Assembly (NCBI GenBank): GCA_051867925.1
Contig: JBJDZI010000057.1
Span: 1 to 13,612 of the forward strand
Reading direction: 5' to 3'
DNA length: 13,612 nt
Source of the DNA: CAKSQF01 sp051867925
GTDB lineage: Bacteria; Bacillota; Clostridia; Oscillospirales; CAG-272
Part shown: in pieces, positions 1 to 5,707 of the stretch
How the letters are laid out: each line of letters starts with the position of its first letter
Position numbering within the stretch: the stretch's first letter is position 1
Program-made: the position numbers and the translations under genes
The notes under the pieces: model-generated
What the model saw: only the letters and a program-made list of their open reading frames with translations
What the model was told of the DNA's origin: nothing
The model's database searches: none

Positions 1-144
1 CTTTGAATAACTTCCTTTTCTTTTTGGTTCACATCATTTTAGCACATACATTTTGGAAAGATTTTTTCACTTTTTTCTTTTTCATCGAAGAGGAGGACAT
101 GGTCTTTCAAGAAGGTTCGCGCGGCAGGTTGGTTAATCGCAAAA
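1..144. other. Non-coding stretch at left edge
   Basis: This is AT- and pyrimidine-rich sequence between the window edge and the first hairpin of repeat unit A. Short open frames run through it on both strands, but they have no convincing ribosome binding site and continue into the repeat, so I do not call a gene. I see no clear promoter, terminator or RNA gene here. Confidence 0.5.
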
Positions 145-353
145 CAAGGTCGGCGTTGCCGACCTTGCAGCGTGTCGAAAAAGTCTTTCAGAAAATCGAG
201 AGGAGGGTGAAACCATATAGACGCCGAAGTTTTCGTAGCTGTCGCATAGCGACTGCTACACTCCTCATCGAGCTCTCTACCCACTTCCTTGGCTGACGGC
301 TTTCTAAATTTATAGTTTCTCGACAGTCTGCAAGGTCGGCGTTGACAACCTTG
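145..353 (+). repeat. Repeat unit A with flanking palindromes
   Basis: The structured repeat core spans 168-330 (163 bp). It begins CAGCGTGTCGAAAAAGTC and ends AGTTTCTCGACAGTCTG, so its two ends are imperfect inverted repeats of each other. Inside is a hairpin, GTAGCtGTCGC-ATA-GCGACtGCTAC (236-260), with one T-T mismatch. The core is flanked by directly repeated 23-bp palindromes at 145-167 (arms CAAGGTCGGC and GCCGACCTTG, loop GTT) and 331-353 (same left arm, right arm decayed to GACAACCTTG). It lies 12 nt beyond the copA stop codon. It is closely similar to unit B at 3601-3764. Frames running through it are judged non-coding. Confidence 0.85.
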
Positions 354-364
354 TTCTCTTTCTC

Positions 365-565
365 TCACTTCACTTCATAGCCTGCGTCTACGACTGCCTG
401 TTTCAGCACGCTGTCATCAACGGCTTTGCAGAGCGTTACCACGGCACTTCCCTTCTTATGGCTCACCTCGGCAGAGGCAACGCCGTCGATGGCTTCCAGC
501 ACCTTTTTCACCCGCGCCTCACAGTGAGGACACATCATTCCTTCGATCTTCAGAGTTTTTGTCAT
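365..565 (-). CDS. copZ: Possible free copper chaperone from an internal start in copA
   Basis: This is an in-frame internal gene start giving a 66-residue protein identical to the C-terminus of CopA. It begins MTKTLKIEGMMCPHC and has the size and beta-alpha-beta-beta-alpha-beta pattern of a CopZ/Atx1-like chaperone. Seen directly: on the minus strand AAGGAG (580-575) lies 9 nt before ATG (565-563), an optimal Shine-Dalgarno arrangement. There is no stop codon between the pump and this start, so the domain is also translated as part of CopA. Known: CopZ binds Cu(I) through MxCxxC and hands it to CopA. Inference: the cell makes both a tethered and a soluble chaperone. The alternative is that the site is only a relic of a formerly separate copZ gene. 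Confidence 0.55.
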   Translation of the reverse strand: MTKTLKIEGMMCPHCEARVKKVLEAIDGVASAEVSHKKGSAVVTLCKAVDDSVLKQAVVDAGYEVK

Positions 566-2863
566 TGCTTTGTTCTCCTTTTTGATTCTATGTTGGTGTT
601 TATGATCATGCCGCGTTGAGCGGATGTTGATGAAATTCAGCCGCAGGGCGTTGGTCACCACAGAGAAGCTGGAAAGGCTCATCGCCGCCGCACCGAACAT
701 GGGCGACAGCTCCCAGCCAAACAACGGGATCCATACGCCTGCCGCCAGCGGAATGCCGATGACGTTGTAGCAGAACGCCCAGAACAGGTTCTGATGGATA
801 TTGCGCAAGGTGGCGCGGCTGAGACGGATGGCGGCGGGTACGTCGGCAAGCCGGCTTTGCATCAGCACCACGTCGGCGGCATCTATGGCGATGTCCGAGC
901 CTGCGCCGATGGCGATGCCGATGTCGGCTCCGGTGAGGGCAGGCGCATCGTTGATGCCGTCGCCCACCATGGCGACCTTCCCTGCCTTTTGCAGAGTGCG
1001 AACTACCTCTTCTTTGCCGTCGGGCAAAACTTCCGCAATGACCTCGTCCACGCCCGCAACCTTGCCGATGGCATCGGCAGTGCGACGATTGTCACCCGTG
1101 AGCATCACCACGCGCATCCTCATGTTCTGCAGTTGACGGATGGCTTCGGGAGAATCCTCCTTGATGCGATCGGCAACGGCGATGATGCCGAGGAAGCGGT
1201 CGCCCTGTGCGAAGAGAAGTGGAGTTTTGCCTGCCTCCGAGAGGGTTGCAATCGCCGCTTCGATGGCACCCGGAAGGCTCATTTGACCGCTCAGATAGCG
1301 GTAAGAGCCGCCAAGGAGGGAAACACCGTCCAGTCGGGCAATCAGTCCGTTGCCCGGAAGGGCTTCGAAATCGGTGACTTCTCGGATCGCGATCCCGTCG
1401 GACTCGGCTTTGGCAAGAACTGCGCGGGCGAGCGGGTGTTCGCTCTTCTTTTCCAGTGTTGCGGCAAGGGTCAGAAGTTCGGTCCGGCTGACTCCGTCTG
1501 CGGGAAGCAGATCGGTGACGGAGGGGGTGCCTTCGGTGATGGTGCCCGTCTTGTCCAGCACCACAGTGGTTGCCCTGCCCGTCTCCTCCAGCGCGGCAGC
1601 GGTCTTGAAGAGAATACCGCCGCGTGCGCCCTGCCCGCTTCCCACCATAATCGCCACAGGCGTGGCAAGTCCCAAGGCGCAGGGGCAACTGATGACCAGC
1701 ACCGAGATTCCCCTTGCCAGCGCATAGCCTACCGTCTGCCCTGCGATCAGCCACACGGCGCCGGTCACGGCGGCGATAGCGATGACCACAGGCACGAAGA
1801 TGCCCGAAACTTTGTCTGCCACCTTGGCAATGGGGGCTTTGGTGGCGGCAGCATCGCTGACCATACGGATGATTTGGGACAGGGTGGTGTCCTCCCCGAC
1901 CCGGGTAGCGCGGCAGGTCAGAAAGCCCGATTGATTGACCGTTGCCGCCGAAACCAGATCGCCGCAGGCTTTGTCCTGCGGGATGGATTCGCCGGTCAGA
2001 GCGGCTTCATTGACCGCAGAAACGCCTTCCTCCACCACGCCGTCTACAGGAATTGCTTCCCCCGGACGGACGGTAAACAGATCGCCAACCTTTACCTCTG
2101 CGATTGGAACAGTGACTTCTGCGCCGTCCCGCAGGAGGGTGGCGGTCTGGGGAGCCATCTTCATCAATCCCTTGAGGGCGTCTGTGGTTTTGCCCTTGGA
2201 GCGAGCCTCCAACAGTTTGCCCAGCGTGATGAGGGCAAGGATCATGGCGGCTGATTCAAAGTAAAACTCGTGGAGATAATGGTGGGCGGCTTCCGGATTG
2301 CCTGCCGCCTGCTGTCCCGACATAGCAAACAGCGCCCACACCGAGTAGCCGAAGGATGCGCCCGCGCCGAGGGATACCAGCGTGTCCATATTGGGGGCGC
2401 GGTGGAGGACTCCCTTCGTGCCGCTGATAAAGAATTTCTGATTGATGACCATTACAGCGCCGGTCAGCAGAAGTTGTGCGATGCCGATGGCTACGGGATT
2501 ATGGGCGAGAAAGTCAGGAAGAGGCCAGCCCCACATGGTGTGACCCATGGAAAGGTACATCAGCGGGATCAGCAGGATCAGCGAAGCAATCAGTCTGCGC
2601 AAAAGAACAGGGGACTCCCGATCCTTCAGGCTTTCGCGTTCGGCGGTGGCGGATTCGGCTTTGCTTCCTTTCACGGACGCGCCGTAGCCTGCCGCTTCCA
2701 CGGCGGCGATGACGGCATCGGGGGTGGCACTTCCCTCCACGCCCATGGATGCGGTGAGCAGATTCACCGAGCAGGCAGTGACGCCTTCCACCGCCGTCAC
2801 GGCTTTCTCCACCCGTGCGGAACAGGCGGCGCAGCTCATGCCGGTTACGTTGTATTGTTTCAT
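365..2863 (-). CDS. copA: Copper-exporting P1B-type ATPase with fused C-terminal CopZ-like domain
   Basis: This inner-membrane pump expels Cu(I) using ATP. It is 832 residues long. An N-terminal heavy-metal domain carries C11xxC14. Membrane helices follow, then the TGES actuator motif, the transport-site C393-P394-C395, the phosphorylation motif D437KTGT, the H476-P477 nucleotide-domain pair and GDGINDAP at 634-641. The last helices keep the YN and MSLSSFSVV metal-site motifs typical of CopA. After the usual CopA end comes a His-rich linker (HDHKHQH, 752-758) and then a second full heavy-metal domain (767-832) with MCPHC. The start is preceded by AGGAGG at good spacing, 9 nt after csoR, so the two form one operon. 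CsoR is expected to derepress it when copper is present. The C-terminal chaperone fusion with an internal start is unusual. Confidence 0.96.
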   Translation of the reverse strand: MKQYNVTGMSCAACSARVEKAVTAVEGVTACSVNLLTASMGVEGSATPDAVIAAVEAAGYGASVKGSKAESATAERESLKDRESPVLLRRLIASLILLIPLMYLSMGHTMWGWPLPDFLAHNPVAIGIAQLLLTGAVMVINQKFFISGTKGVLHRAPNMDTLVSLGAGASFGYSVWALFAMSGQQAAGNPEAAHHYLHEFYFESAAMILALITLGKLLEARSKGKTTDALKGLMKMAPQTATLLRDGAEVTVPIAEVKVGDLFTVRPGEAIPVDGVVEEGVSAVNEAALTGESIPQDKACGDLVSAATVNQSGFLTCRATRVGEDTTLSQIIRMVSDAAATKAPIAKVADKVSGIFVPVVIAIAAVTGAVWLIAGQTVGYALARGISVLVISCPCALGLATPVAIMVGSGQGARGGILFKTAAALEETGRATTVVLDKTGTITEGTPSVTDLLPADGVSRTELLTLAATLEKKSEHPLARAVLAKAESDGIAIREVTDFEALPGNGLIARLDGVSLLGGSYRYLSGQMSLPGAIEAAIATLSEAGKTPLLFAQGDRFLGIIAVADRIKEDSPEAIRQLQNMRMRVVMLTGDNRRTADAIGKVAGVDEVIAEVLPDGKEEVVRTLQKAGKVAMVGDGINDAPALTGADIGIAIGAGSDIAIDAADVVLMQSRLADVPAAIRLSRATLRNIHQNLFWAFCYNVIGIPLAAGVWIPLFGWELSPMFGAAAMSLSSFSVVTNALRLNFINIRSTRHDHKHQHRIKKENKAMTKTLKIEGMMCPHCEARVKKVLEAIDGVASAEVSHKKGSAVVTLCKAVDDSVLKQAVVDAGYEVK

Positions 2864-2872
2864 AAAACCTCC

Positions 2873-3178
2873 TTATTTCATCAGTTTTTGCAGGGTCGCC
2901 AACAGTTCGTCCACTGTCTCGTCCTTCCCTGCCTTGATGTCTTCGACCACGCAGGTTTTGATGTGACTGGACAGCAGTTCTCTGGAAAAAGCGTTCAGCG
3001 CGGCGTTGACGGCAGCCACTTGGATGAGGATGTCGGTGCAATAGGCATCCTTCTCCACCATTGAGCGGATGCCGCGGATCTGTCCCTCAATGCGCGCAAG
3101 GCGGTTTTGCAGGGAGTGAAGTTCCTCTTCTCCCCGCACTTTGGTTTTATGACTGCAACAACAGTTTTGATCGTTCAT
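2873..3178 (-). CDS. csoR: CsoR-family copper-sensing repressor
   Basis: This all-helical repressor releases DNA when it binds Cu(I). It is 101 residues long, typical for the family. The Cu ligands are present with the spacing of Bacillus CsoR: C47 (KDAYCTDIL), H72 and C76 (SHIKTC). The helix with RLARIEGQIRGI is the family signature. An N-terminal CCC-S-H cluster (residues 6-10) is not part of the known copper site and may be an additional metal-binding tail. The start has GGAGAAGG just upstream. It is the first gene of the csoR-copA operon, and two CsoR-like operators lie in its own promoter, so it should be autoregulated. FrmR/RcnR relatives are less likely because the C-H-C pattern and the copA neighbour both point to copper. 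Confidence 0.95.
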   Translation of the reverse strand: MNDQNCCCSHKTKVRGEEELHSLQNRLARIEGQIRGIRSMVEKDAYCTDILIQVAAVNAALNAFSRELLSSHIKTCVVEDIKAGKDETVDELLATLQKLMK

Positions 3179-3198
3179 ATCCTTCTCCGAATGACAGT

Positions 3199-3216
3199 AT
3201 ACCCCGAATGGGTGTA
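3199..3216. promoter_or_regulatory. CsoR operator 2 (degenerate)
   Basis: TATACCCC-GAAT-GGGTGTA is an imperfect second copy of the operator, about 26 bp from the first centre to centre. It overlaps the predicted transcription start of csoR. Two sites would allow binding by two CsoR tetramers. Confidence 0.65.
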
Positions 3217-3219
3217 ATT

Positions 3220-3248
3220 ATTATATACCCCATAGGGGTATTTGTCAA
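3220..3248 (-). promoter_or_regulatory. csoR-copA promoter
   Basis: On the minus strand TTGACA (3248-3243) is followed by exactly 17 bp and then TATAAT (3225-3220), both consensus hexamers. The transcript should begin near 3212. The spacer is almost entirely the CsoR palindrome, so bound repressor would sit between the -35 and -10 elements. Confidence 0.92.
3225..3241. promoter_or_regulatory. CsoR operator 1 (perfect palindrome)
   Basis: ATACCCC-ATA-GGGGTAT, with perfect 7-bp arms. It matches the G/C-tract pseudo-palindrome recognised by CsoR proteins and lies within the promoter spacer. Confidence 0.9.
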
Positions 3249-3361
3249 GAGGAATTTTGAAAAAGGTGAGCAAAACTGAAAGGATTACCGCAAAGTTAAA
3301 GCCACAGAAAGGCTCAAAACTGCCAAGCCTTTCGTCAGCCCACAAATCTGCGAGAACTGCC
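3249..3361. other. Non-coding stretch upstream of the csoR promoter
   Basis: About 110 bp between the csoR promoter and the repeat cluster. I see no gene, promoter or hairpin that I can support. Confidence 0.4.
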
Positions 3362-3470
3362 GAGCCAGGGAAGTGGGAGAGTTGAAGGAACTTCGGCGGA
3401 ACCAAGGAATGGGGTGGAGAGTCCGATGAGGAATGAAACAGTCGCTACGCGGTAGCTACGGAAACTTCGG
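3362..3470 (-). repeat. Degenerate inverted copies of the repeat (units E2 and E)
   Basis: Positions 3399-3470 read, on the minus strand, as the central and right part of the repeat unit. They match the segment of unit B running from CCGAAGTTTTCGTAGC to CTTCCTTGGCTGG, including the GTAGC...GCTAC hairpin, with scattered substitutions. Positions 3362-3398 look like a second minus-strand copy with the hairpin segment deleted (GGAAGTGGG-AGAG joined to GGAACTTCGGCG). Terminal repeats and flanking palindromes are missing from both. Confidence 0.65.
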
Positions 3471-3475
3471 TACCT

Positions 3476-3553
3476 CCGAAGTTTTCTCCCTTTCCTCCCG
3501 CAGCCACCGCTGCGCTGTTGCTGCTCCTACCCATCTTCTTTCTTTGGCTCCGA
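3476..3553 (+). repeat. Divergent forward copy of the repeat (unit F)
   Basis: It begins CCGAAGTTTTC and ends near TTCTTTGGCTCCGAGG, paralleling the same landmarks in units A and B, while the interior differs. It stands head to head with unit E, producing an inverted junction in which GAAACTTCGG and CCGAAGTTTTC flank TACCT. It is too diverged for me to align base by base. Confidence 0.5.
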
Positions 3554-3567
3554 GGTTATCAGAGGAC

Positions 3568-3599
3568 AAAAAAATTTGCCCGGCAAGTATTTGCCGGGC
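3568..3599 (-). terminator. Intrinsic terminator / palindrome B1
   Basis: The arms GCCCGGCAA (3578-3586) and TTGCCGGGC (3591-3599) pair perfectly around GTAT. Read on the minus strand the hairpin is followed by AAATTTTTTTG, a classic intrinsic terminator for the leftward decarboxylase operon. It is also the left-hand palindrome bounding repeat unit B. Confidence 0.8.
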
Positions 3600-3600
3600 T

Positions 3601-3764
3601 CAGTCTGTCGAAAAAGTCTTTCAGAAAATCGAGAGGAGAGCGAAACCATCTCAAACGCCGAAGTTTTCGTAGCTGTCGCATAGCGACTGCTACACTCCTC
3701 ATCGAGCTCTCCACCCACTTCCTTGGCTGGCAGCACTCAAAATTTATAGTTTATCGACAGTCTG
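3601..3764 (+). repeat. Repeat unit B (intact, 164 bp)
   Basis: This is the best-preserved copy. The left end CAGTCTGTCGAAAAAGT and the right end, whose reverse complement is CAGACTGTCGATAAACT, are imperfect terminal inverted repeats (14 of 17 match). The interior contains GAGAGGAG, matched distantly by CTCCTC, and the GTAGC-t-GTCGC-ATA-GCGAC-t-GCTAC hairpin (3669-3693). It is flanked on both sides by the same palindrome (3578-3599 and 3767-3786). No protein-coding potential is evident, so it resembles a MITE or a structured-RNA repeat. Confidence 0.85.
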
Positions 3765-3766
3765 TA

Positions 3767-3786
3767 CCCGGCAAGTATTTGCCGGG
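3767..3786. repeat. Palindrome B2, right boundary of unit B
   Basis: CCCGGCAA-GTAT-TTGCCGGG has perfect 8-bp arms and is identical to the core of the palindrome on the other side of unit B. It lacks a good T-tract on the minus strand, so the working terminator is more likely B1. It lies 47 nt beyond the gamma-like gene. Confidence 0.8.
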
Positions 3787-3833
3787 CATTATAAAAGCTT
3801 TTTGGATTTTTTCGGTGTACCCCTGTACAGAGT

Positions 3834-4001
3834 CTAATCCTTTTGGCGGGGTTTGGTGAAGTAATTCAGCAGGGAGACGGCGAGAACGATCACGCCGGTG
3901 ATCAGAAAGATGCCCAACATTCCAAGCCCCATGGTGGACAGTGAATCCACGAAAGCACCTGGATTTATCTGAAAATGAAAATCGGCAAGCACAGGATACA
4001 T
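3834..4001 (-). CDS. Small gamma-type subunit of a Na+-pumping decarboxylase
   Basis: This 55-residue protein begins MYPVLADFHFQINPG and ends YFTKPRQKD. It has one hydrophobic membrane segment of about 22 residues (GLGMLGIFLITGVIVLAVSLL) and a short basic tail. This is the layout of OadG/MmdD-type gamma subunits, which anchor and assemble the decarboxylase around the beta subunit. It starts 18 nt after the beta-subunit stop with GGAGAG upstream, so it is in the same operon. It is shorter than the classical OadG (about 80 residues) and lacks the cytoplasmic zinc-binding tail known there. The assignment rests on size, membrane pattern and gene order rather than strong sequence identity. Confidence 0.72.
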   Translation of the reverse strand: MYPVLADFHFQINPGAFVDSLSTMGLGMLGIFLITGVIVLAVSLLNYFTKPRQKD

Positions 4002-4019
4002 ATTCGCACTCTCCTTTCA

Positions 4020-5201
4020 TCAGGCAAAGAAACTGAGGATCAAACCACCGGCGATGACCGATGCAATCTGACCCGATACATTCACACCGATGGAATGCAT
4101 CAAGAGGAAGTTCTGATTGTCCTCCGCAAGCCCTATTTTATGCACCACTCGGGCAGACATAGGGAAGGCGGAGATTCCCGCAGCACCGATCATGGGGTTG
4201 ATCTTCTTCTTGGCGAAGAGATTGATCAGCTTGGCAAACAGCACACCGCCTGCGGTGTCTACCACGAAGGCGATCAGTCCCAGTCCTAAGATCAGCAGGG
4301 TGTTGAAGGTCAAAAACTGATCCGCCTGCATCCGGCTGGCTACCGTAATGCCCAAGAAAATGGTGATCAGATTCGCCAGCACCTTCTGCGCTGTCTCGGA
4401 CAGATTATCCAGAACACCGCACTCACGGATCAGATTGCCGAACATCAAGAAGCCGATGAGCGCAACCGATTTTGGGGAGAACAGCCCGGTGATGGCGGTG
4501 ATCAGAATGGGGAACAGAATGCGGGTGAGTTTGGAAACGCCCTTCTGCTCATAGGGCATCCGAATCATCCGCTCCTTCTTGGTGGTCAGCAGTTTGATGA
4601 CGGGCGGCTGAACGATGGGCACCAACGCCATATACGAATATGCCGCCACCATGATCGCGCCCAAATATTTGCTGTTCAGCGTGTTGGCAACGAAGATGGA
4701 GGTAGGTCCGTCTGCCGCGCCGATGATGGCAATGGAAGCCGCGTCGTTGGCGGAAAATCCAAACAGAGACGCCATGCTGAAGGTGAAAAAGATACCGAAC
4801 TGGGCGGCGGCACCGAAGATCAGCAGTTTGGGGTTCGAAAGCAGAGGTCCGAAGTCAATCATCGCACCGATGCCGATAAACAGAAGCAAGGGGAACAATT
4901 CGTTAGCGATGCCCATATTGAACAGCTCTTCAAGGATGCCCGGCTCATAGGTGACGCCGACAGTGCCCGCCTCCAATAGGGCTTTGCCCTCCTCCACGCC
5001 GATAGGTTCGCCGCTATAAAAATAGCGATCCACTACGCCCGACAGGGGCAGATTGACCAAAATCGCGCCAAATCCCATAGGGAGCAGCAACGTCGGCTCC
5101 ATATTCTTTTGGATGGCAAGGAAGATCAGCAGTCCGCCGATCGCCCACATTACCACCTGCTGCCATTGGATGTTCAGCAGATTTTCATAAAGTGCTTCCA
5201 T
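4020..5201 (-). CDS. oadB: Na+-translocating decarboxylase beta subunit (OadB/GcdB/MmdB family)
   Basis: This 393-residue polytopic membrane protein belongs to the family that decarboxylates carboxybiotin and couples this to Na+ export. Seen: the GAADGPTSIF signature with D164, Y190 in AAYSYMALVP, and the later NPMIGAAGISAFPMSAR signature. The latter gives N335, G339, S344 and R351, spaced exactly as the functionally important Asn, Gly, Ser and Arg of Klebsiella OadB. All key residues are therefore intact. I chose the start at MEALYENLL because the upstream extension lies in the leader hairpin region and has no family resemblance. Only a gamma-like gene follows. The carboxyltransferase alpha and biotin carrier are missing, so the substrate (oxaloacetate, methylmalonyl-CoA or glutaconyl-CoA) cannot be told. 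The operon is preceded by a Mn2+-type riboswitch. Confidence 0.93.
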   Translation of the reverse strand: MEALYENLLNIQWQQVVMWAIGGLLIFLAIQKNMEPTLLLPMGFGAILVNLPLSGVVDRYFYSGEPIGVEEGKALLEAGTVGVTYEPGILEELFNMGIANELFPLLLFIGIGAMIDFGPLLSNPKLLIFGAAAQFGIFFTFSMASLFGFSANDAASIAIIGAADGPTSIFVANTLNSKYLGAIMVAAYSYMALVPIVQPPVIKLLTTKKERMIRMPYEQKGVSKLTRILFPILITAITGLFSPKSVALIGFLMFGNLIRECGVLDNLSETAQKVLANLITIFLGITVASRMQADQFLTFNTLLILGLGLIAFVVDTAGGVLFAKLINLFAKKKINPMIGAAGISAFPMSARVVHKIGLAEDNQNFLLMHSIGVNVSGQIASVIAGGLILSFFA

Positions 5202-5241
5202 TTTGTTTCCATGTTTCCTTTCTGCATTGAGGATAGTGCAA

Positions 5242-5301
5242 AAACAAAAGACCTTTATCACGAAAAACGCCCACAGCGTTTTCGTGATAAAAGTCTTGTT
5301 T
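5242..5301 (-). terminator. Riboswitch expression-platform terminator
   Basis: A long near-perfect hairpin pairs GACTTTTATCACGAAAACGC with GCGTTTTTCGTGATAAAGGTC (one bulge, one mismatch or wobble) around TGTGG. It is followed on the minus strand by TTTTGTTTTTG. It lies 41 nt before the oadB start. The first bases of its stem (5297-5287) are also the 3' strand of aptamer helix P1, so the two folds exclude each other. Confidence 0.82.
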
Positions 5302-5391
5302 CAACCGTTTGGTCGGGGTGATCCGGGTCCGGGACCGTACTGACGAATCACTCGCAAAAAGTCAAACTTTTCGCAAACTACTCCCTCTTAT
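5287..5391 (-). ncRNA. yybP-ykoY-type (manganese) riboswitch aptamer
   Basis: Read on the minus strand, all the elements of the family can be laid out by hand. P1 is AUAAGAG with CUUUUAU. The conserved L1 is GGGAGUAG (5385-5378). P2 is GCGAAAAGU-UUG-ACUUUUUGC. P3 is closed by GUGAU and AUCAC. L3 has GUCAGUAC (5344-5337) on one side and CGG (5325-5323) on the other, around a GGUC-CCG-GACC stem. P4 is CGACC-AAAC-GGUUG, followed by the CAAGAC tail. From memory this matches the Lactococcus Mn2+ riboswitch layout. Known: these RNAs bind Mn2+ through L1 and L3 and usually switch genes on. Here ligand-stabilised P1 would block the terminator. No covariance-model search has been run. Confidence 0.83.
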
Positions 5392-5398
5392 GTAAACT

Positions 5399-5427
5399 AT
5401 TATAAACGACATTCTGCAAATTGTCAA
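5399..5427 (-). promoter_or_regulatory. Promoter of the riboswitch-oadB operon
   Basis: Minus-strand TTGACA (5427-5422), a 17-bp spacer and TATAAT (5404-5399) are all consensus. The predicted start near 5392 is the first base of aptamer helix P1, which supports both calls. Confidence 0.9.
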
Positions 5428-5602
5428 TAGAATTCCCGACTTGTTATCAAATATTTTTTCCCCCGCTGCTAATATAGGTATTTTGCACAGTTTTTCGCGC
5501 CGAAAAATGTGCAATTTCAACACAGCAACCAGCAGGATTCGGCTTTTCAAATATCCGAAAAATATTTTTGTAAAAAAAGTACAAAAAATGCGTTCAAACC
5601 TA
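5428..5602. other. Intergenic stretch between divergent promoters
   Basis: AT-rich sequence between the leftward riboswitch promoter and the rightward promoter of the EF-G-like gene. An open frame continuous with the EF-G-like gene crosses it, but it lies mostly upstream of the promoter and is not protein-like. I see no gene or RNA that I can support. Confidence 0.5.
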
Positions 5603-5631
5603 TTGCTTTTTTTGAAATCTTTTTGTATAAT
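5603..5631 (+). promoter_or_regulatory. Promoter of the EF-G-like gene
   Basis: TTGCTT (5603-5608), a 17-bp spacer and a consensus TATAAT (5626-5631). The predicted transcription start is near 5638, leaving a leader of about 70 nt before the ATG at 5708. Confidence 0.75.
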
Positions 5632-5707
5632 AGATGCATCGGGATTTCACCGATCCGATTTACGGCAGAAATCCAAACAAATCCCACTATGGAAGGAAAT
5701 AATTCCC

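Noticed and set aside
39..368. Leftward 109-codon frame through repeat unit A
   Set aside because: The translation comes from the structured repeat, and similar frames appear wherever the repeat occurs (for example 3527-3736). It most likely explains spurious hypothetical proteins rather than a gene.
794..2254. Long rightward open frame opposite copA (486 codons)
   Set aside because: It is antisense to an unmistakable CopA, its translation is low-complexity (rich in Gly, His and Arg), and it has no ribosome binding site. It arises from the codon bias of the real gene.
3362..3786. Clustered repeats as a possible CRISPR array
   Set aside because: The copies are long, diverged and in both orientations, with no regular short repeat-spacer pattern and no cas genes nearby.
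3751..4020. Leftward 89-codon frame over the end of the decarboxylase operon
   Set aside because: It is in a different frame from the gamma-like gene at 3834-4001, runs into the repeat and has no membrane segment. The shorter 55-residue frame has a ribosome binding site and the expected helix.
5202..5261. Extended N-terminus of the oadB-like protein
   Set aside because: The extra 20 codons overlap the riboswitch terminator and lack family similarity, so the ATG at 5201 was preferred.
5441..5707. 89-codon N-terminal extension of the EF-G-like protein
   Set aside because: Most of it lies upstream of the promoter at 5603-5631, and the EF-G family begins only a few residues before the first G-motif strand.
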